Counted from the stretch's first letter, positions 1-9,437 are shown. The stretch: DNA of 64,000 bases from Marinicella marina (GCF_030065545.1 NZ_JASJNC010000003.1:248001-312000); one strand, 5' to 3'. The notes: generated by a model from the sequence alone, not told the origin. Made by a program: numbers and translations.

Positions 1-2
1 CA

Positions 3-551
3 GATGATGTGACTATTTTAATTAAATCTATAAAGACAGAATCATCGATTAAAACACATAGAGAATCTCTAAGGGAGTTAGATATTACTATCTACCCTGA
101 TGAAAACGGCAGACCTTTTGAAGGATCAGTGACAAACAACACAATTGGTGACGTGATGAGCGAAGTAAATGTCAATGAAGTAATTGAAAGTGTAATTTAT
201 AGAGCTCAATATATCTATGATAATTTCAGTGGTTATTACAACCCCGTTTTCAAGTTACGTATAGCAAAAAACCAACCAGCAGAGGTTATCCCTACCTATG
301 TAGCTAAATCTAAAGCAATACCATATTTATCAATTGATTTTGTGTTTACTTCAAAATTGAAAATTGAGTCACAAGGCATCGTTACCAATATCAGTAATCC
401 CATGATAGATGGTGAACCCATAAATCCGGTGCTTGCGCGAGCAATGATTGATTCTTTTCATTTTTTTTCTGCCAGAAAAAGATTCAAATCAGTTAACGAT
501 GACATAAATTTTACAGTTGTCTTCTCGTTGGTACAAAAATATGACATTTAA
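3..551 (+). CDS. Hypothetical protein, 5' end cut by the window edge
   Basis: I do not recognise this gene. The reading frame is open to the left edge, so the GTG at position 9 need not be the start and the protein may be longer. The last 80 or so residues alternate short beta-like stretches with one helix and end in a TVVFSL segment. This is loosely like the C-terminal domain of TonB-type proteins, in which a helix with an R-F pair precedes the last strand. There is no membrane segment in the visible part. Base composition is clearly more AT-rich than the neighbours. It converges on fis, and a short hairpin followed by T residues lies just after its stop. A function cannot be assigned. Confidence 0.6.
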   Translation, partial: DDVTILIKSIKTESSIKTHRESLRELDITIYPDENGRPFEGSVTNNTIGDVMSEVNVNEVIESVIYRAQYIYDNFSGYYNPVFKLRIAKNQPAEVIPTYVAKSKAIPYLSIDFVFTSKLKIESQGIVTNISNPMIDGEPINPVLARAMIDSFHFFSARKRFKSVNDDINFTVVFSLVQKYDI

Positions 552-581
552 GTAAAATACCACCAAAGAAAACCGATTCAG

Positions 582-608
582 TGATGAGATTTTTTTAGCT
601 CATCTTTT
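582..608 (+). terminator. Possible intrinsic terminator after the first gene
   Basis: A 6-bp stem GATGAG/CTCATC encloses a loop rich in T and is followed by TTTT. It lies 30 bases after the stop of the upstream plus-strand gene. The stem is short and AT-rich, so this is a moderate call. On the minus strand no T run follows, so it would not end fis transcription. Confidence 0.4.
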
Positions 609-725
609 AGATAACAGTAGGGTCGTAGTTTTTGATTTTAAACCTTTCAGGCTTCATGTATCTCCCTTGCAATGAAGGCTTTTTTCTTATTAAACCTAAC
701 AAGTACAAGCACCCCAAAAAATCAA

Positions 726-980
726 TCAACCGCTTATTTTCAATTTGCGCATTTTGTTGCGCAGGGTGGTGCGGGTGATACCAAGGGTGTCTGCGGCTTT
801 GGAGCGGTTGCCTTTGCACCATTTGAGTACTTCTAGGATCATGCCCTTTTCGGTTTCTTCAATCACCAAATCATACAAGCGGTTGGTGCTGTGGCCGTTG
901 AGTGATTCTAGGTAAACGCGAACCGATTCGCGGGTCATGTTCTTTTGGCTGTGACTGTTATGTTCTGATTTTTTACTCAT
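726..980 (-). CDS. fis: Fis family DNA-binding protein
   Basis: Small nucleoid-associated DNA-bending protein that activates rRNA promoters and influences supercoiling and recombination in gammaproteobacteria. The 84 residues are a little shorter than E. coli Fis (98). The C-terminal helix-turn-helix is clear: a KGNRSKAADTLGITRTTLR stretch near residues 56-74, followed by a basic tail. The N-terminal 20 residues are polar and unlike the E. coli beta-hairpin arm, so activation functions may differ. The ATG overlaps the stop of the zinc-ribbon gene upstream by 4 bases (ATGA), indicating translational coupling. In many relatives dusB sits directly before fis; here it is missing. Confidence 0.93.
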   Translation of the reverse strand: MSKKSEHNSHSQKNMTRESVRVYLESLNGHSTNRLYDLVIEETEKGMILEVLKWCKGNRSKAADTLGITRTTLRNKMRKLKISG

Positions 981-1870
981 GGTTGCACAAACCTGATTTC
1001 GAACGCCACAGCATCTTGGCCAGGACTGACGATTTCTAAGTTAATTGGAATCAAGGTATTCGGTAAAAACCCTGCTCTGAGCACATCGGCTGGCACATAT
1101 TCATCAGCAATGAAACGGCGCATAGCGACTATTTGTCCGTTGAGGTCTGAGAGTTTTATTTCTAAAGCTGGGAACTGTTGGTTGGCTTCGTTGGCATTGA
1201 TCATGCTGGCAGAAATAATCAACGCTTCATCGCGCCCAGGGTGCGGTCTGATATTGCGTGAAACCAGTGATATAGCGTTCAAATCAACCGCTACTTTATT
1301 TTGTGCACAATTGATGAATTCACACAGTTTCTCACTCATCGGGTGTTCGGGTAAGACCAATTGTCCTTTACTTATAGCGGCTTGGGCTTGCCAAAACAGA
1401 CCGATTAACATGGCCACGGCCAAAGCTGAGAACAACCAGCTGGAGCTTTTATTTTCAGGCTGGACTTTTTTCTCAGCCACAAATGGCCCGCTTAAATTGT
1501 CATCCTCAGCAACAAAACTTGGTAACGCTTCCTCATCCAGCTGACTGTCATTCATTTGTGCATCGGCAATGATTTCATCCAATTCAGCTTCCAGATCGCC
1601 CTCATCAACAACCGTCAAATCACCTTCTAGACCCTCCTCAACGGCATCAGCCACTTGCAAGGTGTGATAGGCTTGGGTCAGTAACGGTGGGGCGTTATCG
1701 AATTCGTGCAACAACAAGTCTTCATCTTCATGTGGCTTGGTGGCACTTAAGGTTTCCATTCCATCGAACACCGTGCCACATAAATTACATCGCACTTGTC
1801 CGCGCGCATGAGTTAAGTGTTCGACTTCGATCACAAAAACTTCACCGCATCCTCTACACTGGGTATACAA
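977..1870 (-). CDS. Zinc-ribbon (MJ0042-type) / DUF3426 membrane protein
   Basis: Conserved gammaproteobacterial protein of unknown role found near prmA and fis. The N-terminus is a zinc ribbon with Cys5, Cys8, Cys28 and Cys31. An acidic low-complexity stretch follows (about residues 60-130), then one transmembrane helix near residues 144-163 and a C-terminal DUF3426-type domain in the periplasm. The start is TTG: the ribbon begins five codons later, no ATG lies upstream before an in-frame stop, and a GAGAG ribosome-binding site sits about 7 bases before. The stop overlaps the fis start. The topology suggests a cytosolic metal-binding head tethered to the membrane; function unknown. Confidence 0.85.
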   Translation of the reverse strand: MYTQCRGCGEVFVIEVEHLTHARGQVRCNLCGTVFDGMETLSATKPHEDEDLLLHEFDNAPPLLTQAYHTLQVADAVEEGLEGDLTVVDEGDLEAELDEIIADAQMNDSQLDEEALPSFVAEDDNLSGPFVAEKKVQPENKSSSWLFSALAVAMLIGLFWQAQAAISKGQLVLPEHPMSEKLCEFINCAQNKVAVDLNAISLVSRNIRPHPGRDEALIISASMINANEANQQFPALEIKLSDLNGQIVAMRRFIADEYVPADVLRAGFLPNTLIPINLEIVSPGQDAVAFEIRFVQP

Positions 1871-1973
1871 ATTAACTCTCTGACTGGTTGGTTAACACAA
1901 CTAAAATCCACACATCAAATGACTTTCAAAAAGGCTGTGCATGCAATCTATTGATGCTGCTGTCGATGTCCTT

Positions 1974-2855
1974 TTATGTTTCGACTGTCTTGGTGGCACT
2001 CACACGCACCCAATCTTGGTCAATTTCTGTCTTAATGTCAACAAATCGCGAACTATATTTGGCACAAATCATGTCTTTCTGTTCGCTGAGGATACCACTG
2101 AGCACGATGAAACCGCCATCATTCAACATGGCATGAAAATCATCGCAAAAAGCCATCAGTGGTTCGGCCAAAATATTGGCCAGGATACCGTCTTGGTTTT
2201 TTATGCTGCCAGCTTTTTCAGGTGCCACCACTTTGATGCCGGATAACACGCCGTTTTTTGCCGCATTTTGTTGGGTAGCTTGGATCGCTTGATCATCGAT
2301 ATCCACACAAATCACTTGCTGCGCACCTTGCAGCAATGCCATGACTGCTAAAACACCCGAGCCACAGCCAAAATCAACCAAATACTTACCCCTTACGTCA
2401 TGCGCATCCAACCATGCCAAACACAAGGCGGTGGTAGAGTGGGTCCCTGTACCAAAAGCCAATCCGGGGTCTAAAATCAGGTTATGGGCAGCCGGGTCAA
2501 CCACCTCATAACCATCAGGAATCACCCAACTGTTTTGACCAAATTGCATCGGCTTAAAATGATCCATCCACAGTCGCTCCCAAACCTGGTCTTTTAATTG
2601 GGTGTGTTGTTGGCTGAGCTGTGGATAAGCTTGTTGTAGTTGCTGGCTGGCGTATTGCATTTGCTGCTCATCGTCAAACAAACCAATCAATTTAATTTGA
2701 CTCCAAAGCGGCATTTCACCTGGCTTGGGTTCATAAATTGGGCTGTCTTTGGCATCTACATATGTGACACCAACTGCACCATTTGATTGCAGTTGTTCAT
2801 CAACTGCTGCAACTTCAGCCTGATTAAGCTGAATGGTTATTTCGTAAAATGCCAT
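1974..2855 (-). CDS. prmA: Ribosomal protein L11 methyltransferase
   Basis: SAM-dependent enzyme that trimethylates lysines and the N-terminus of ribosomal protein L11. The 293 residues match E. coli PrmA (293). The N-terminal third is the L11-recognition domain. The catalytic domain shows the SAM-binding motif VDFGCGSGVLAV around residues 160-171 and the family motif NILAEPL near residue 227. It starts with ATG and lies 94 bases downstream of accC in the same direction, as in Pseudomonas and other gammaproteobacteria. Its cellular role is non-essential modification in studied bacteria. Confidence 0.96.
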   Translation of the reverse strand: MAFYEITIQLNQAEVAAVDEQLQSNGAVGVTYVDAKDSPIYEPKPGEMPLWSQIKLIGLFDDEQQMQYASQQLQQAYPQLSQQHTQLKDQVWERLWMDHFKPMQFGQNSWVIPDGYEVVDPAAHNLILDPGLAFGTGTHSTTALCLAWLDAHDVRGKYLVDFGCGSGVLAVMALLQGAQQVICVDIDDQAIQATQQNAAKNGVLSGIKVVAPEKAGSIKNQDGILANILAEPLMAFCDDFHAMLNDGGFIVLSGILSEQKDMICAKYSSRFVDIKTEIDQDWVRVSATKTVET

Positions 2856-2949
2856 TGTTCTGCGCCATTGCCAAATACTTAATTAAAACGCCCAGTGAAT
2901 AAGGTTCATGCAGCAAAAGCCAGCACCGAACCACATCTCTCTTGGGTAT

Positions 2950-4296
2950 TTATTTTTTCTCGTTCAAACGTTTTTCTAGGTAATGGATGTTTTTTGAACC
3001 CTCAACAAAACCCGGATCATTCATGATTCTCAATTGCAGTGATTTGTTGGTTTTTATACCTGAAACCACTGTCTCTGATAATGCCAACCGCATACGGCGT
3101 ATGGCCGTGATGCGATCCTCGCCGTAGGTGATGATTTTACCAATCATTGAATCATAATTAGGCGGCACTTTATAGCCGTCATACACATGCGAATCGACCC
3201 GCACGCCGGGCCCACCTGGTGCATGAAAAATATCTATGGTGCCAGGAGAAGGCATGAAAGTGTCTGGATCTTCTGCATTGATGCGACATTCAATGGCATG
3301 GCCGGTGAGTTTGATGTCTGATTGTTTGATTTTAAGTGGCTCCCCACTGGCTATCAGTAATTGTTGTTTGATCAAATCCACCCCAGTGATCAGTTCAGTA
3401 ACAGGATGCTCGACTTGAATTCGGGTGTTCATCTCAATGAAGTAAAAACGTCCACCATCATACAAAAACTCAAAGGTACCAGCGCCTTCATATTTGATGC
3501 GCTTACAAGCAGCAACACAAACTTCACCAATTTCTTGGCGCGCTGCTTCAGTCAAGCCGGGTGCCGGCCCCTCTTCAACCACCTTTTGGTGGCGGCGTTG
3601 CATCGAGCAATCGCGCTCACCCAAGTGGATGGCATTGCCGTGCATGTCTGAGAGCACTTGGATTTCTACATGTCGTGGATTTTCCAAGTATTTTTCCATA
3701 TAAACTGTGTCATCACCGAAAGCCGCTTTGGCTTCAGTTTTGGTGGTCATGATGGCATTGTTCAATGCGGCCTCAGTGTGCACCACACGCATACCACGTC
3801 CACCACCGCCTGCTGCTGCTTTAACAATGATTGGATAGCCAATTTTTTTGGCAATGCTTAAATTGCGTTCTGCATCGTTGTTCAACGGACCATCAGAACC
3901 CGGTACACAGGGCACACCTGCCGCTTTCATGGCTTCAATGGCGGCCACTTTATCACCCATCAAACGAATGGTTTCTGCCCGTGGACCAATGAATTTAAAG
4001 CCAGATTCCTCAATGCTCTCCGCAAATGCAGCATTCTCAGCCAAAAACCCATAACCGGGATGAATGGCTTCGGCGTCTGTCACTTCAGCAGCCGCAATGA
4101 TTTTAGGGATATCTAAATAAGATTCCAAGGAAGAAGGTGGGCCGATACACACCGATTCATCAGCCATACCAACGTGTTTTTGGTTGCGGTCTATCGTCGA
4201 ATGAACCGCCACAGTCTTAACCCCCATGGTCTGACAAGCACGCAAGATGCGCAAAGCAATCTCACCACGATTCGCAATAACAATTTTACTGAACAT
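2950..4296 (-). CDS. accC: Acetyl-CoA carboxylase, biotin carboxylase subunit
   Basis: ATP-dependent carboxylation of biotin on AccB, the first half-reaction of acetyl-CoA carboxylase in fatty acid synthesis. The 448 residues match E. coli AccC (449). The N-terminal Rossmann-like domain begins [16 protein letters not shown]; the ATP-grasp domain has a glycine-rich [13 protein letters not shown] loop near residues 160-172; the [14 protein letters not shown] active-site segment lies near residue 288-301. It is 8 bases downstream of accB, so the two are cotranscribed as in most proteobacteria. In E. coli this pair is controlled by growth rate and AccB autoregulation; no such element was resolved here. 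Confidence 0.98.
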   Translation of the reverse strand: MFSKIVIANRGEIALRILRACQTMGVKTVAVHSTIDRNQKHVGMADESVCIGPPSSLESYLDIPKIIAAAEVTDAEAIHPGYGFLAENAAFAESIEESGFKFIGPRAETIRLMGDKVAAIEAMKAAGVPCVPGSDGPLNNDAERNLSIAKKIGYPIIVKAAAGGGGRGMRVVHTEAALNNAIMTTKTEAKAAFGDDTVYMEKYLENPRHVEIQVLSDMHGNAIHLGERDCSMQRRHQKVVEEGPAPGLTEAARQEIGEVCVAACKRIKYEGAGTFEFLYDGGRFYFIEMNTRIQVEHPVTELITGVDLIKQQLLIASGEPLKIKQSDIKLTGHAIECRINAEDPDTFMPSPGTIDIFHAPGGPGVRVDSHVYDGYKVPPNYDSMIGKIITYGEDRITAIRRMRLALSETVVSGIKTNKSLQLRIMNDPGFVEGSKNIHYLEKRLNEKK

Positions 4297-4304
4297 GGCT
4301 GTGC

Positions 4305-4757
4305 TTACTCTATTTCGAACAATGGTTCATCAAATTCTACTGGCTGTCCGTTTTCAACCAATATGCGTTTGATTTTGCCTTTGTGCTCTGATTCAATCTG
4401 ATTGAACATTTTCATCGCTTCAACCATACATAAAGTGTCGCCGACGTTGACGCTTTGGCCGACTTTAACAAAAGGTTCAGCATCAGGTGAAGGCGAGGCG
4501 TAAAAGGTCCCCACCATGGGACTTCTGACCAATAATCCCGCCGGTTCTTCTACCGCTGGTTCATTACTGGCAGGGGCATTGCTGCTTGGCGCTGGCGCTG
4601 TAACTGGCGCTGCCTGGTAGACCTGGGGTGCTGGCGCTGGAGCCGCTTGGCTGGTGCGTGATAATTTAACCGTTTCCTCACCCTCGGTGATTTCCATTTC
4701 TGTTAAGGAAGATTGTTCCAACAGTTCAATGAGTTTTTTTATTTTTCTGATGTCCAT
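4305..4757 (-). CDS. accB: Biotin carboxyl carrier protein of acetyl-CoA carboxylase
   Basis: Carries the biotin that shuttles carboxyl groups between biotin carboxylase and carboxyltransferase. The 150 residues include an N-terminal helix-rich region (1-35), a flexible Ala/Pro linker (about 38-72) and a C-terminal biotinyl domain with the EAMKM motif, in which Lys116 is the biotinylation site. The protruding thumb segment typical of the AccB type (around [13 protein letters not shown], residues 81-93) is present. It lies directly upstream of accC and 47 bases downstream of aroQ, all minus strand. Confidence 0.97.
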   Translation of the reverse strand: MDIRKIKKLIELLEQSSLTEMEITEGEETVKLSRTSQAAPAPAPQVYQAAPVTAPAPSSNAPASNEPAVEEPAGLLVRSPMVGTFYASPSPDAEPFVKVGQSVNVGDTLCMVEAMKMFNQIESEHKGKIKRILVENGQPVEFDEPLFEIE

Positions 4758-4804
4758 TGATTATGTCCCGTGTTTGATTGTGTTGTTTAACTGTGTTGTT
4801 TTAA

Positions 4805-5239
4805 TTAGTTTTCTGAAGCCCAATAACGCAGTGCCATCTCATAACCCTTGGATCCCAAACCTGTGATGGTGCCGATTGCTACATCAGATAACCAAGACTT
4901 GCTGCGAAAATCTTCGCGGGCATGCACATTAGATAAGTGCACCTCTATAAAAGGAATTTGTGTGCCTAAGAGCGCATCGCGTATCGCCACACTGGTGTGG
5001 GTGAATGCCGCTGGATTGATGATGATACCTGAAATTTGATCATGAAAGCACTGATGAATGAAATCCACCAGCTCATGTTCTGCGTTGGCTTGTTTGAACC
5101 GCAAAGACAAACCCAACTGTTTGGATAAGTCCAGCATGCTGTCATTGATGTCTTGTAAGGTTTCTGTGCCATAAACCTCAGGTTCTCTGACCCCCAAAAG
5201 GTTTAGGTTTGGACCATTGATGATGGCAATTTCACGCAT
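4805..5239 (-). CDS. aroQ: Type II 3-dehydroquinate dehydratase
   Basis: Third step of the shikimate pathway, dehydrating 3-dehydroquinate. The 144-residue chain has the family N-terminus ([18 protein letters not shown]), where the Asn and the Tyr are active-site residues, then [16 protein letters not shown] and an [15 protein letters not shown] segment with the conserved His, which is diagnostic. A TTG four codons upstream is possible, but the ATG at 5239 fits the family start. Its place between dsbD and accB is common in gammaproteobacteria. Confidence 0.96.
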   Translation of the reverse strand: MREIAIINGPNLNLLGVREPEVYGTETLQDINDSMLDLSKQLGLSLRFKQANAEHELVDFIHQCFHDQISGIIINPAAFTHTSVAIRDALLGTQIPFIEVHLSNVHAREDFRSKSWLSDVAIGTITGLGSKGYEMALRYWASEN

Positions 5240-5310
5240 TGAAGAATTCAAATTTCGCTTCTAAGTGCTGCGATTGTGCATCAACTGGCAGCGAATGTCC
5301 AGAAAGTTGC

Positions 5311-7584
5311 TTATTTAACTATATTTTCAAACGTTTGTTTTAAGTCGCCTGCTGACTTGTATCCGAAGAAGTTGTGTTGCAACAAAGGGGTGCCATCAGC
5401 AGCAAAAAACAAGCTCGCCGGTGGACCTACAATGCCGAAATGTTTCATCAATGCCGCATCCACCTCATCGTTGGCCGTGACATCGGCTTTTAATACCGTC
5501 ATTTGTTGACTCAATGCGACAATTTCAGGGTCTTTAAATGTGGTGCGCTCCATGCGCTTGCATTCGATACACCAGTCGGCATAAAAGTCGAGGAAAACTG
5601 GCTTACTACTTTCATCGATTTGTTGTTCCAAATCGGCCAATGATTTAATCGGCGTGAATTCAACTTTTTGTTCAACCACCGCACCACCACCAGCGAAAAC
5701 CCCTTTCAAGGGTCGCAGCGGATCACTTTGTCCGGCCATCGCGCCGATTAATTGAGCCACACCAACCACCAACAAAGTCACTTTGATGGCATCGAACATT
5801 GACATCACCCAGCCAGATAAACCATTGTCCTTGGCGTGACGGTGCCACATCACTGCGGTGGCGATAGAAAGTAAACCCCACATCATCAGAATGATGTTTT
5901 CTGACATGATTCGAGAGAGGAACCAAATGGCCATACCAATCAACAACACACCAAAGAAAGATTTGACCACGTTCATCCAACCACCAGAATTCGGCATCCA
6001 TTTACCCGCCGAAGTACCAATGGCAATCAACGGCACACCCATGCCCATGGACATGGCGAACAAAGCCAAGCCACCAACCACTGGCCCACCATCAGCCGAT
6101 GAAATATAAATCACCGCGGCTGCCAAAGGGGGCGCCACACAAGGACCCACAATTAAAGCCGACAACAACCCCATTACCGCTACCCCAAGCCAGGAGCCAC
6201 CTTTCTGGCGGTTTGAAATGCTGGATAATTTGTTTTGCCAACTGGCAGGCAGTTGAAGGTCATAAAAGCCAAACATCGACAGGGCCAACAGCACAAATAC
6301 AATACTGAAACTGATGATGATCCAAGGGGTTTGAAACAAGGCTTGCAAGTTAGTCCCGGCCAAACCAGCCAACACACCCACTGCGGTGTAAGTCAGTGCC
6401 ATAGCCAAAACATAGATCATCGACAAGCTGAATGCTTTGGCGGTTGATGGGTCTTTTTGACCCACAATCAGACCTGAAAGTATCGGTATCATGGGAAATA
6501 CACAAGGCGTTAGCGACAACAACAAACCAAAGCCAAAGAACTGTAACACCACCCACCATATCGAGCCGCCAAAACCGTCAATGATTTTGTCTGTTTCAGA
6601 TTTGGGTGTTGCAGTTGCTGCTTTGACTGTTGTGTTCAGATCAATGGCTGCTTTCGGTTCGCTGAGTTGGGACGCTGGCGGTAAATCTACCGTGACCAGT
6701 TGTGAAGTGGGTGGATAACAGACTTTGCCATCTTCACAACCCTGAAAGGATGCATCAATGTCCATTTGGCTGACACCTGCTTGGGTGCGACTGATTGGGA
6801 TGATGACCTCAGCAATATCATAGTAAACATCAACCAAGCCAAATTCGGGATCATCTTTCAATTGGGCTGGTGGAAACTCAGGTTCGCCCAACTCAACGCC
6901 AGGCGTAAAGGAGGTAAACAACACCTGATCTTTATACAAGTAAATATTGGGCGCCATGGTAAAACGCGCCATCAATTGATTGGCATCCAATGCAATGGTT
7001 TCAAATTGAAAGGCTTGATCAACTGGCAGCAACTGTTGGCTGTCATTGAAAAAACCGTTGGCTGGCGTGTTACTGAATAAACCACCACCCAAAGCGCTGC
7101 TGGCAGGTACTGGCTCTTGCTTTATGATGGGCTGTAATTGACCCGTCAGATCAAAGGTTTTTCTTTGTGGCGGGTAACAGATGAAATCTTCCACACAGCC
7201 TTGGTATTTAACCATTAATTCAGGTGCATTGCCCACAGCAGTGATCGGCACATCGATACTCAAGCTGCCATAGTAAACCTCAACCAAACCAAAAGCCGGA
7301 TCATCTTTTTCTTTACCCTTCGGAATGACCAGTGAATCTTCAGACACGGTCAAGTCGGTGCCTTGAAAACTGAACGCATGTTTATACAAATATACATCTT
7401 CAATCAGATCAAAATCAACGGTGATGGTTTGTTCGTTGCTGATTCGATATGAGACCTTCATCGCCTGATCGGGCGGCGGTGGGATGGTCATCGCTGCAGC
7501 AGCTACCCCCAGACTTAACAATGACATCAGGCACAATAGCAAAGCCAAAGTGATGTTGTTGGTTTTAAAATCAAACTTGTTCAT
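5311..7584 (-). CDS. dsbD: Thiol:disulfide interchange protein DsbD with two N-terminal redox domains
   Basis: Moves electrons from cytosolic thioredoxin across the inner membrane to periplasmic reductases (DsbC, cytochrome maturation). The 757 residues exceed E. coli DsbD (565) because the periplasmic alpha domain is present twice. Copy 1 spans about residues 40-150 with Cys130/Cys136, copy 2 about 190-305 with Cys283/Cys289; both keep the CYPP signature. After a linker come eight predicted membrane helices (about 340-615) with Cys361 (TPCVFPMIPIL) and Cys482 (GPCVAPPLA), then a C-terminal thioredoxin-like domain with WCIEC (Cys672/Cys675). A signal peptide covers residues 1-31. The start overlaps the end of cutA by 14 bases. 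Confidence 0.95.
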   Translation of the reverse strand: MNKFDFKTNNITLALLLCLMSLLSLGVAAAAMTIPPPPDQAMKVSYRISNEQTITVDFDLIEDVYLYKHAFSFQGTDLTVSEDSLVIPKGKEKDDPAFGLVEVYYGSLSIDVPITAVGNAPELMVKYQGCVEDFICYPPQRKTFDLTGQLQPIIKQEPVPASSALGGGLFSNTPANGFFNDSQQLLPVDQAFQFETIALDANQLMARFTMAPNIYLYKDQVLFTSFTPGVELGEPEFPPAQLKDDPEFGLVDVYYDIAEVIIPISRTQAGVSQMDIDASFQGCEDGKVCYPPTSQLVTVDLPPASQLSEPKAAIDLNTTVKAATATPKSETDKIIDGFGGSIWWVVLQFFGFGLLLSLTPCVFPMIPILSGLIVGQKDPSTAKAFSLSMIYVLAMALTYTAVGVLAGLAGTNLQALFQTPWIIISFSIVFVLLALSMFGFYDLQLPASWQNKLSSISNRQKGGSWLGVAVMGLLSALIVGPCVAPPLAAAVIYISSADGGPVVGGLALFAMSMGMGVPLIAIGTSAGKWMPNSGGWMNVVKSFFGVLLIGMAIWFLSRIMSENIILMMWGLLSIATAVMWHRHAKDNGLSGWVMSMFDAIKVTLLVVGVAQLIGAMAGQSDPLRPLKGVFAGGGAVVEQKVEFTPIKSLADLEQQIDESSKPVFLDFYADWCIECKRMERTTFKDPEIVALSQQMTVLKADVTANDEVDAALMKHFGIVGPPASLFFAADGTPLLQHNFFGYKSAGDLKQTFENIVK

Positions 7585-7888
7585 TAATCCACTTCAAATA
7601 ATCGGTTGAGCCTTCCAACACTGGAATGGCTAAAATTTCGGGTACGTCGTAACTGTGTAATTTTTTAATGCTTGTTTCAATCGCTTTGAAATGATTGGCA
7701 GTGGTTTTTAACACCAACAACACTTCATTTGACTGGGTGATTTGACCCTGCCAACGATAAAAAGATTCCACCCCTTTCAGCATTTGTGCGCAAGCAATTA
7801 TCTGGTCATTCAACAAAGAATCAACCAGCTTTTTAGCTTGTTGCGATGATTCACAACTGACAAAGACCTGTATGGCTTCCTGATTCAT
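7571..7888 (-). CDS. cutA: CutA1 divalent-ion tolerance protein
   Basis: Small trimeric cytosolic protein of the CutA1 family, linked to copper and divalent-cation tolerance in E. coli; its biochemical role is still debated. The 105-residue product from the ATG at 7888 matches the family length. An upstream in-frame extension is possible, but it overlaps the neighbouring EAL gene and lacks family similarity. Features seen are the initial VFVSCESSQQAKKLVDSLL, the central ACAQM and YRWQGQI, and the C-terminal LHSYDVPEILAIPV and YLKWI. It overlaps dsbD by 14 bases, a pairing seen in many gammaproteobacteria. Confidence 0.95.
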   Translation of the reverse strand: MNQEAIQVFVSCESSQQAKKLVDSLLNDQIIACAQMLKGVESFYRWQGQITQSNEVLLVLKTTANHFKAIETSIKKLHSYDVPEILAIPVLEGSTDYLKWINEQV

Positions 7889-7943
7889 ACAAATAATTTT
7901 ATAAAAGAGTTGTGGATTGTAACAAAAACTTGGTGAAAGGTTT

Positions 7944-9437
7944 TCAACGCTCTTGCGCCAAGGCCTCCTCAACGGGCTGCTCAAACAAGTGAGGCTTCGG
8001 ACGGCCCAGATAAAACCCTTGCAGATAATTAACACCCAACTTGATGGCTAAGTCAGTTAATTCTGCATCAGAACAGTATTCAGCAACCACTTCTAAGTTT
8101 TTGTTTTGGGCCATTTTGACTATGCCTCTGGCCAATTTACGCATTTCTTTGTTGTGACTGATGTTTTCCATGATGGTTCGATCAATTTTGACAAAATCTA
8201 TAGGCAAACTGAACAAGCGTTCGATGTTGGAATAGCCTTTGCCTAAATCATCCATGCCCACCTGACAGCCCAATTCGTGCAACTGCAAAATAAACTTGGT
8301 GATTACCCTGGCATCAATAACCACCTCATTTTCCAATAATTCAAATTGAATCAAGTGTCCCACTCCAGATTTTTTTATTTTTTGAAACAAATAATCACAG
8401 GTTCTTTTGTTATTGATGTCAGTGATGCTGAAATTGATGGTTACAATGACATTGTGCTTAGAGGCAAAGTCAACCGCGTGTTTGACCATGATTTGTGACA
8501 ATAAATAATACACATTGGCTCGGTGTGCCAAGGGCATAAAAACACCAGGCATAGAAATCACATTACCTTGTTCATCGACCAACCTCGATAAACATTCATA
8601 TTTGGCCACAGTCAAGGAGTCGGCATGAAATATGGGTTGAAAATAAGCCACAACGCGTCGCTCGTGAATCCCTTGTAACAGCGTTTGGGTTAAACGCAAC
8701 TCCTTTTTATAGGTGGCTGGCAGCTGGCTTTGGCGGTTGTCTATCAAATAAAACTGTAACTTGTTGTGCTCAGCCTCTTGCAATGCCATGTTAGCCAAGA
8801 TGTAGGCATCCTCTTTCTGTCGCACCGCACCCATTGTGACATTGATGGCAATGTAGTCGCCATCACCCACTTGGTACTGGGTACTCATCAACTTCTTAAC
8901 CAGTGCTTTGGTGATTTGAGCAATGGTGTCGTAACTGGCGAATTGGTCTTCCAAGGTTGAAAACACCCCTGGCTGGATGTAGTAATGTTGGGTTTTACGT
9001 GCCAATTCGTGTTCAAACCTGGTTAAAACACTGGCAACTTGCTTCATCACATCATCGGTCACAGCGGGACCGTAGCTGTTGAGGATGCTGTTGTAATTGG
9101 TGATTTTCATGAATGCCAAATTGGTGTGTTCGCTTTTTTCTAAATCACGAAGCAGTTTTTGCTGATTGGGTAAACCGGTGAGTTGATCTCGGTTGGCAAC
9201 CTTTAATAGCTTCAACCAATGTTGTTGTGCTTGCCGAAAAGTCCAGAACCAAAGCAACCCAACCAAGGCTCCTGTGGACAACAACAAAGCAGCAATTCCA
9301 ATCATGACATGAACGGCTTGACTGGTTGAGTGCATGTAAAGGTAGTAAACAGAGAAAATCGCAATCGACAGCAGAATGCCGGCAGAAACCGCCAAAATCA
9401 ATGGCCTGTGTGGATATACTGTGTTATCAAACGACAT
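7944..9437 (-). CDS. Membrane protein with degenerate GGDEF and EAL domains
   Basis: Probable cyclic-di-GMP phosphodiesterase or sensor. Two transmembrane helices (about residues 10-36 and 43-66) precede a GGDEF-fold domain that begins RDQLTGLPNQQKLL but has no GGDEF signature, so cyclase activity is unlikely. The C-terminal EAL domain (about 240-490) carries ECL in place of EAL, then a conserved N-F-S, the ELLENE segment, DDLGKGYSN, VKIDR and QGFYLGRP, so most catalytic acids appear present. The ATG at 9437 is preferred because a GGGGGTGA ribosome-binding site lies about 13 bases upstream; a TTG at 9461 would overlap that site. It is transcribed away from tdk. Confidence 0.88.
   Translation of the reverse strand: MSFDNTVYPHRPLILAVSAGILLSIAIFSVYYLYMHSTSQAVHVMIGIAALLLSTGALVGLLWFWTFRQAQQHWLKLLKVANRDQLTGLPNQQKLLRDLEKSEHTNLAFMKITNYNSILNSYGPAVTDDVMKQVASVLTRFEHELARKTQHYYIQPGVFSTLEDQFASYDTIAQITKALVKKLMSTQYQVGDGDYIAINVTMGAVRQKEDAYILANMALQEAEHNKLQFYLIDNRQSQLPATYKKELRLTQTLLQGIHERRVVAYFQPIFHADSLTVAKYECLSRLVDEQGNVISMPGVFMPLAHRANVYYLLSQIMVKHAVDFASKHNVIVTINFSITDINNKRTCDYLFQKIKKSGVGHLIQFELLENEVVIDARVITKFILQLHELGCQVGMDDLGKGYSNIERLFSLPIDFVKIDRTIMENISHNKEMRKLARGIVKMAQNKNLEVVAEYCSDAELTDLAIKLGVNYLQGFYLGRPKPHLFEQPVEEALAQER

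Noticed and set aside
640-690. CTTCAT/ATGAAG hairpin with a T run downstream of fis
   Set aside because: The T run is on the plus strand, while fis is read on the minus strand, and the stem has a mismatch at its base; too weak to call.
1110-1544. A 144-codon open frame opposite the zinc-ribbon/DUF3426 gene
   Set aside because: Antisense to a real gene, no signal of an independent gene and no neighbouring promoter.
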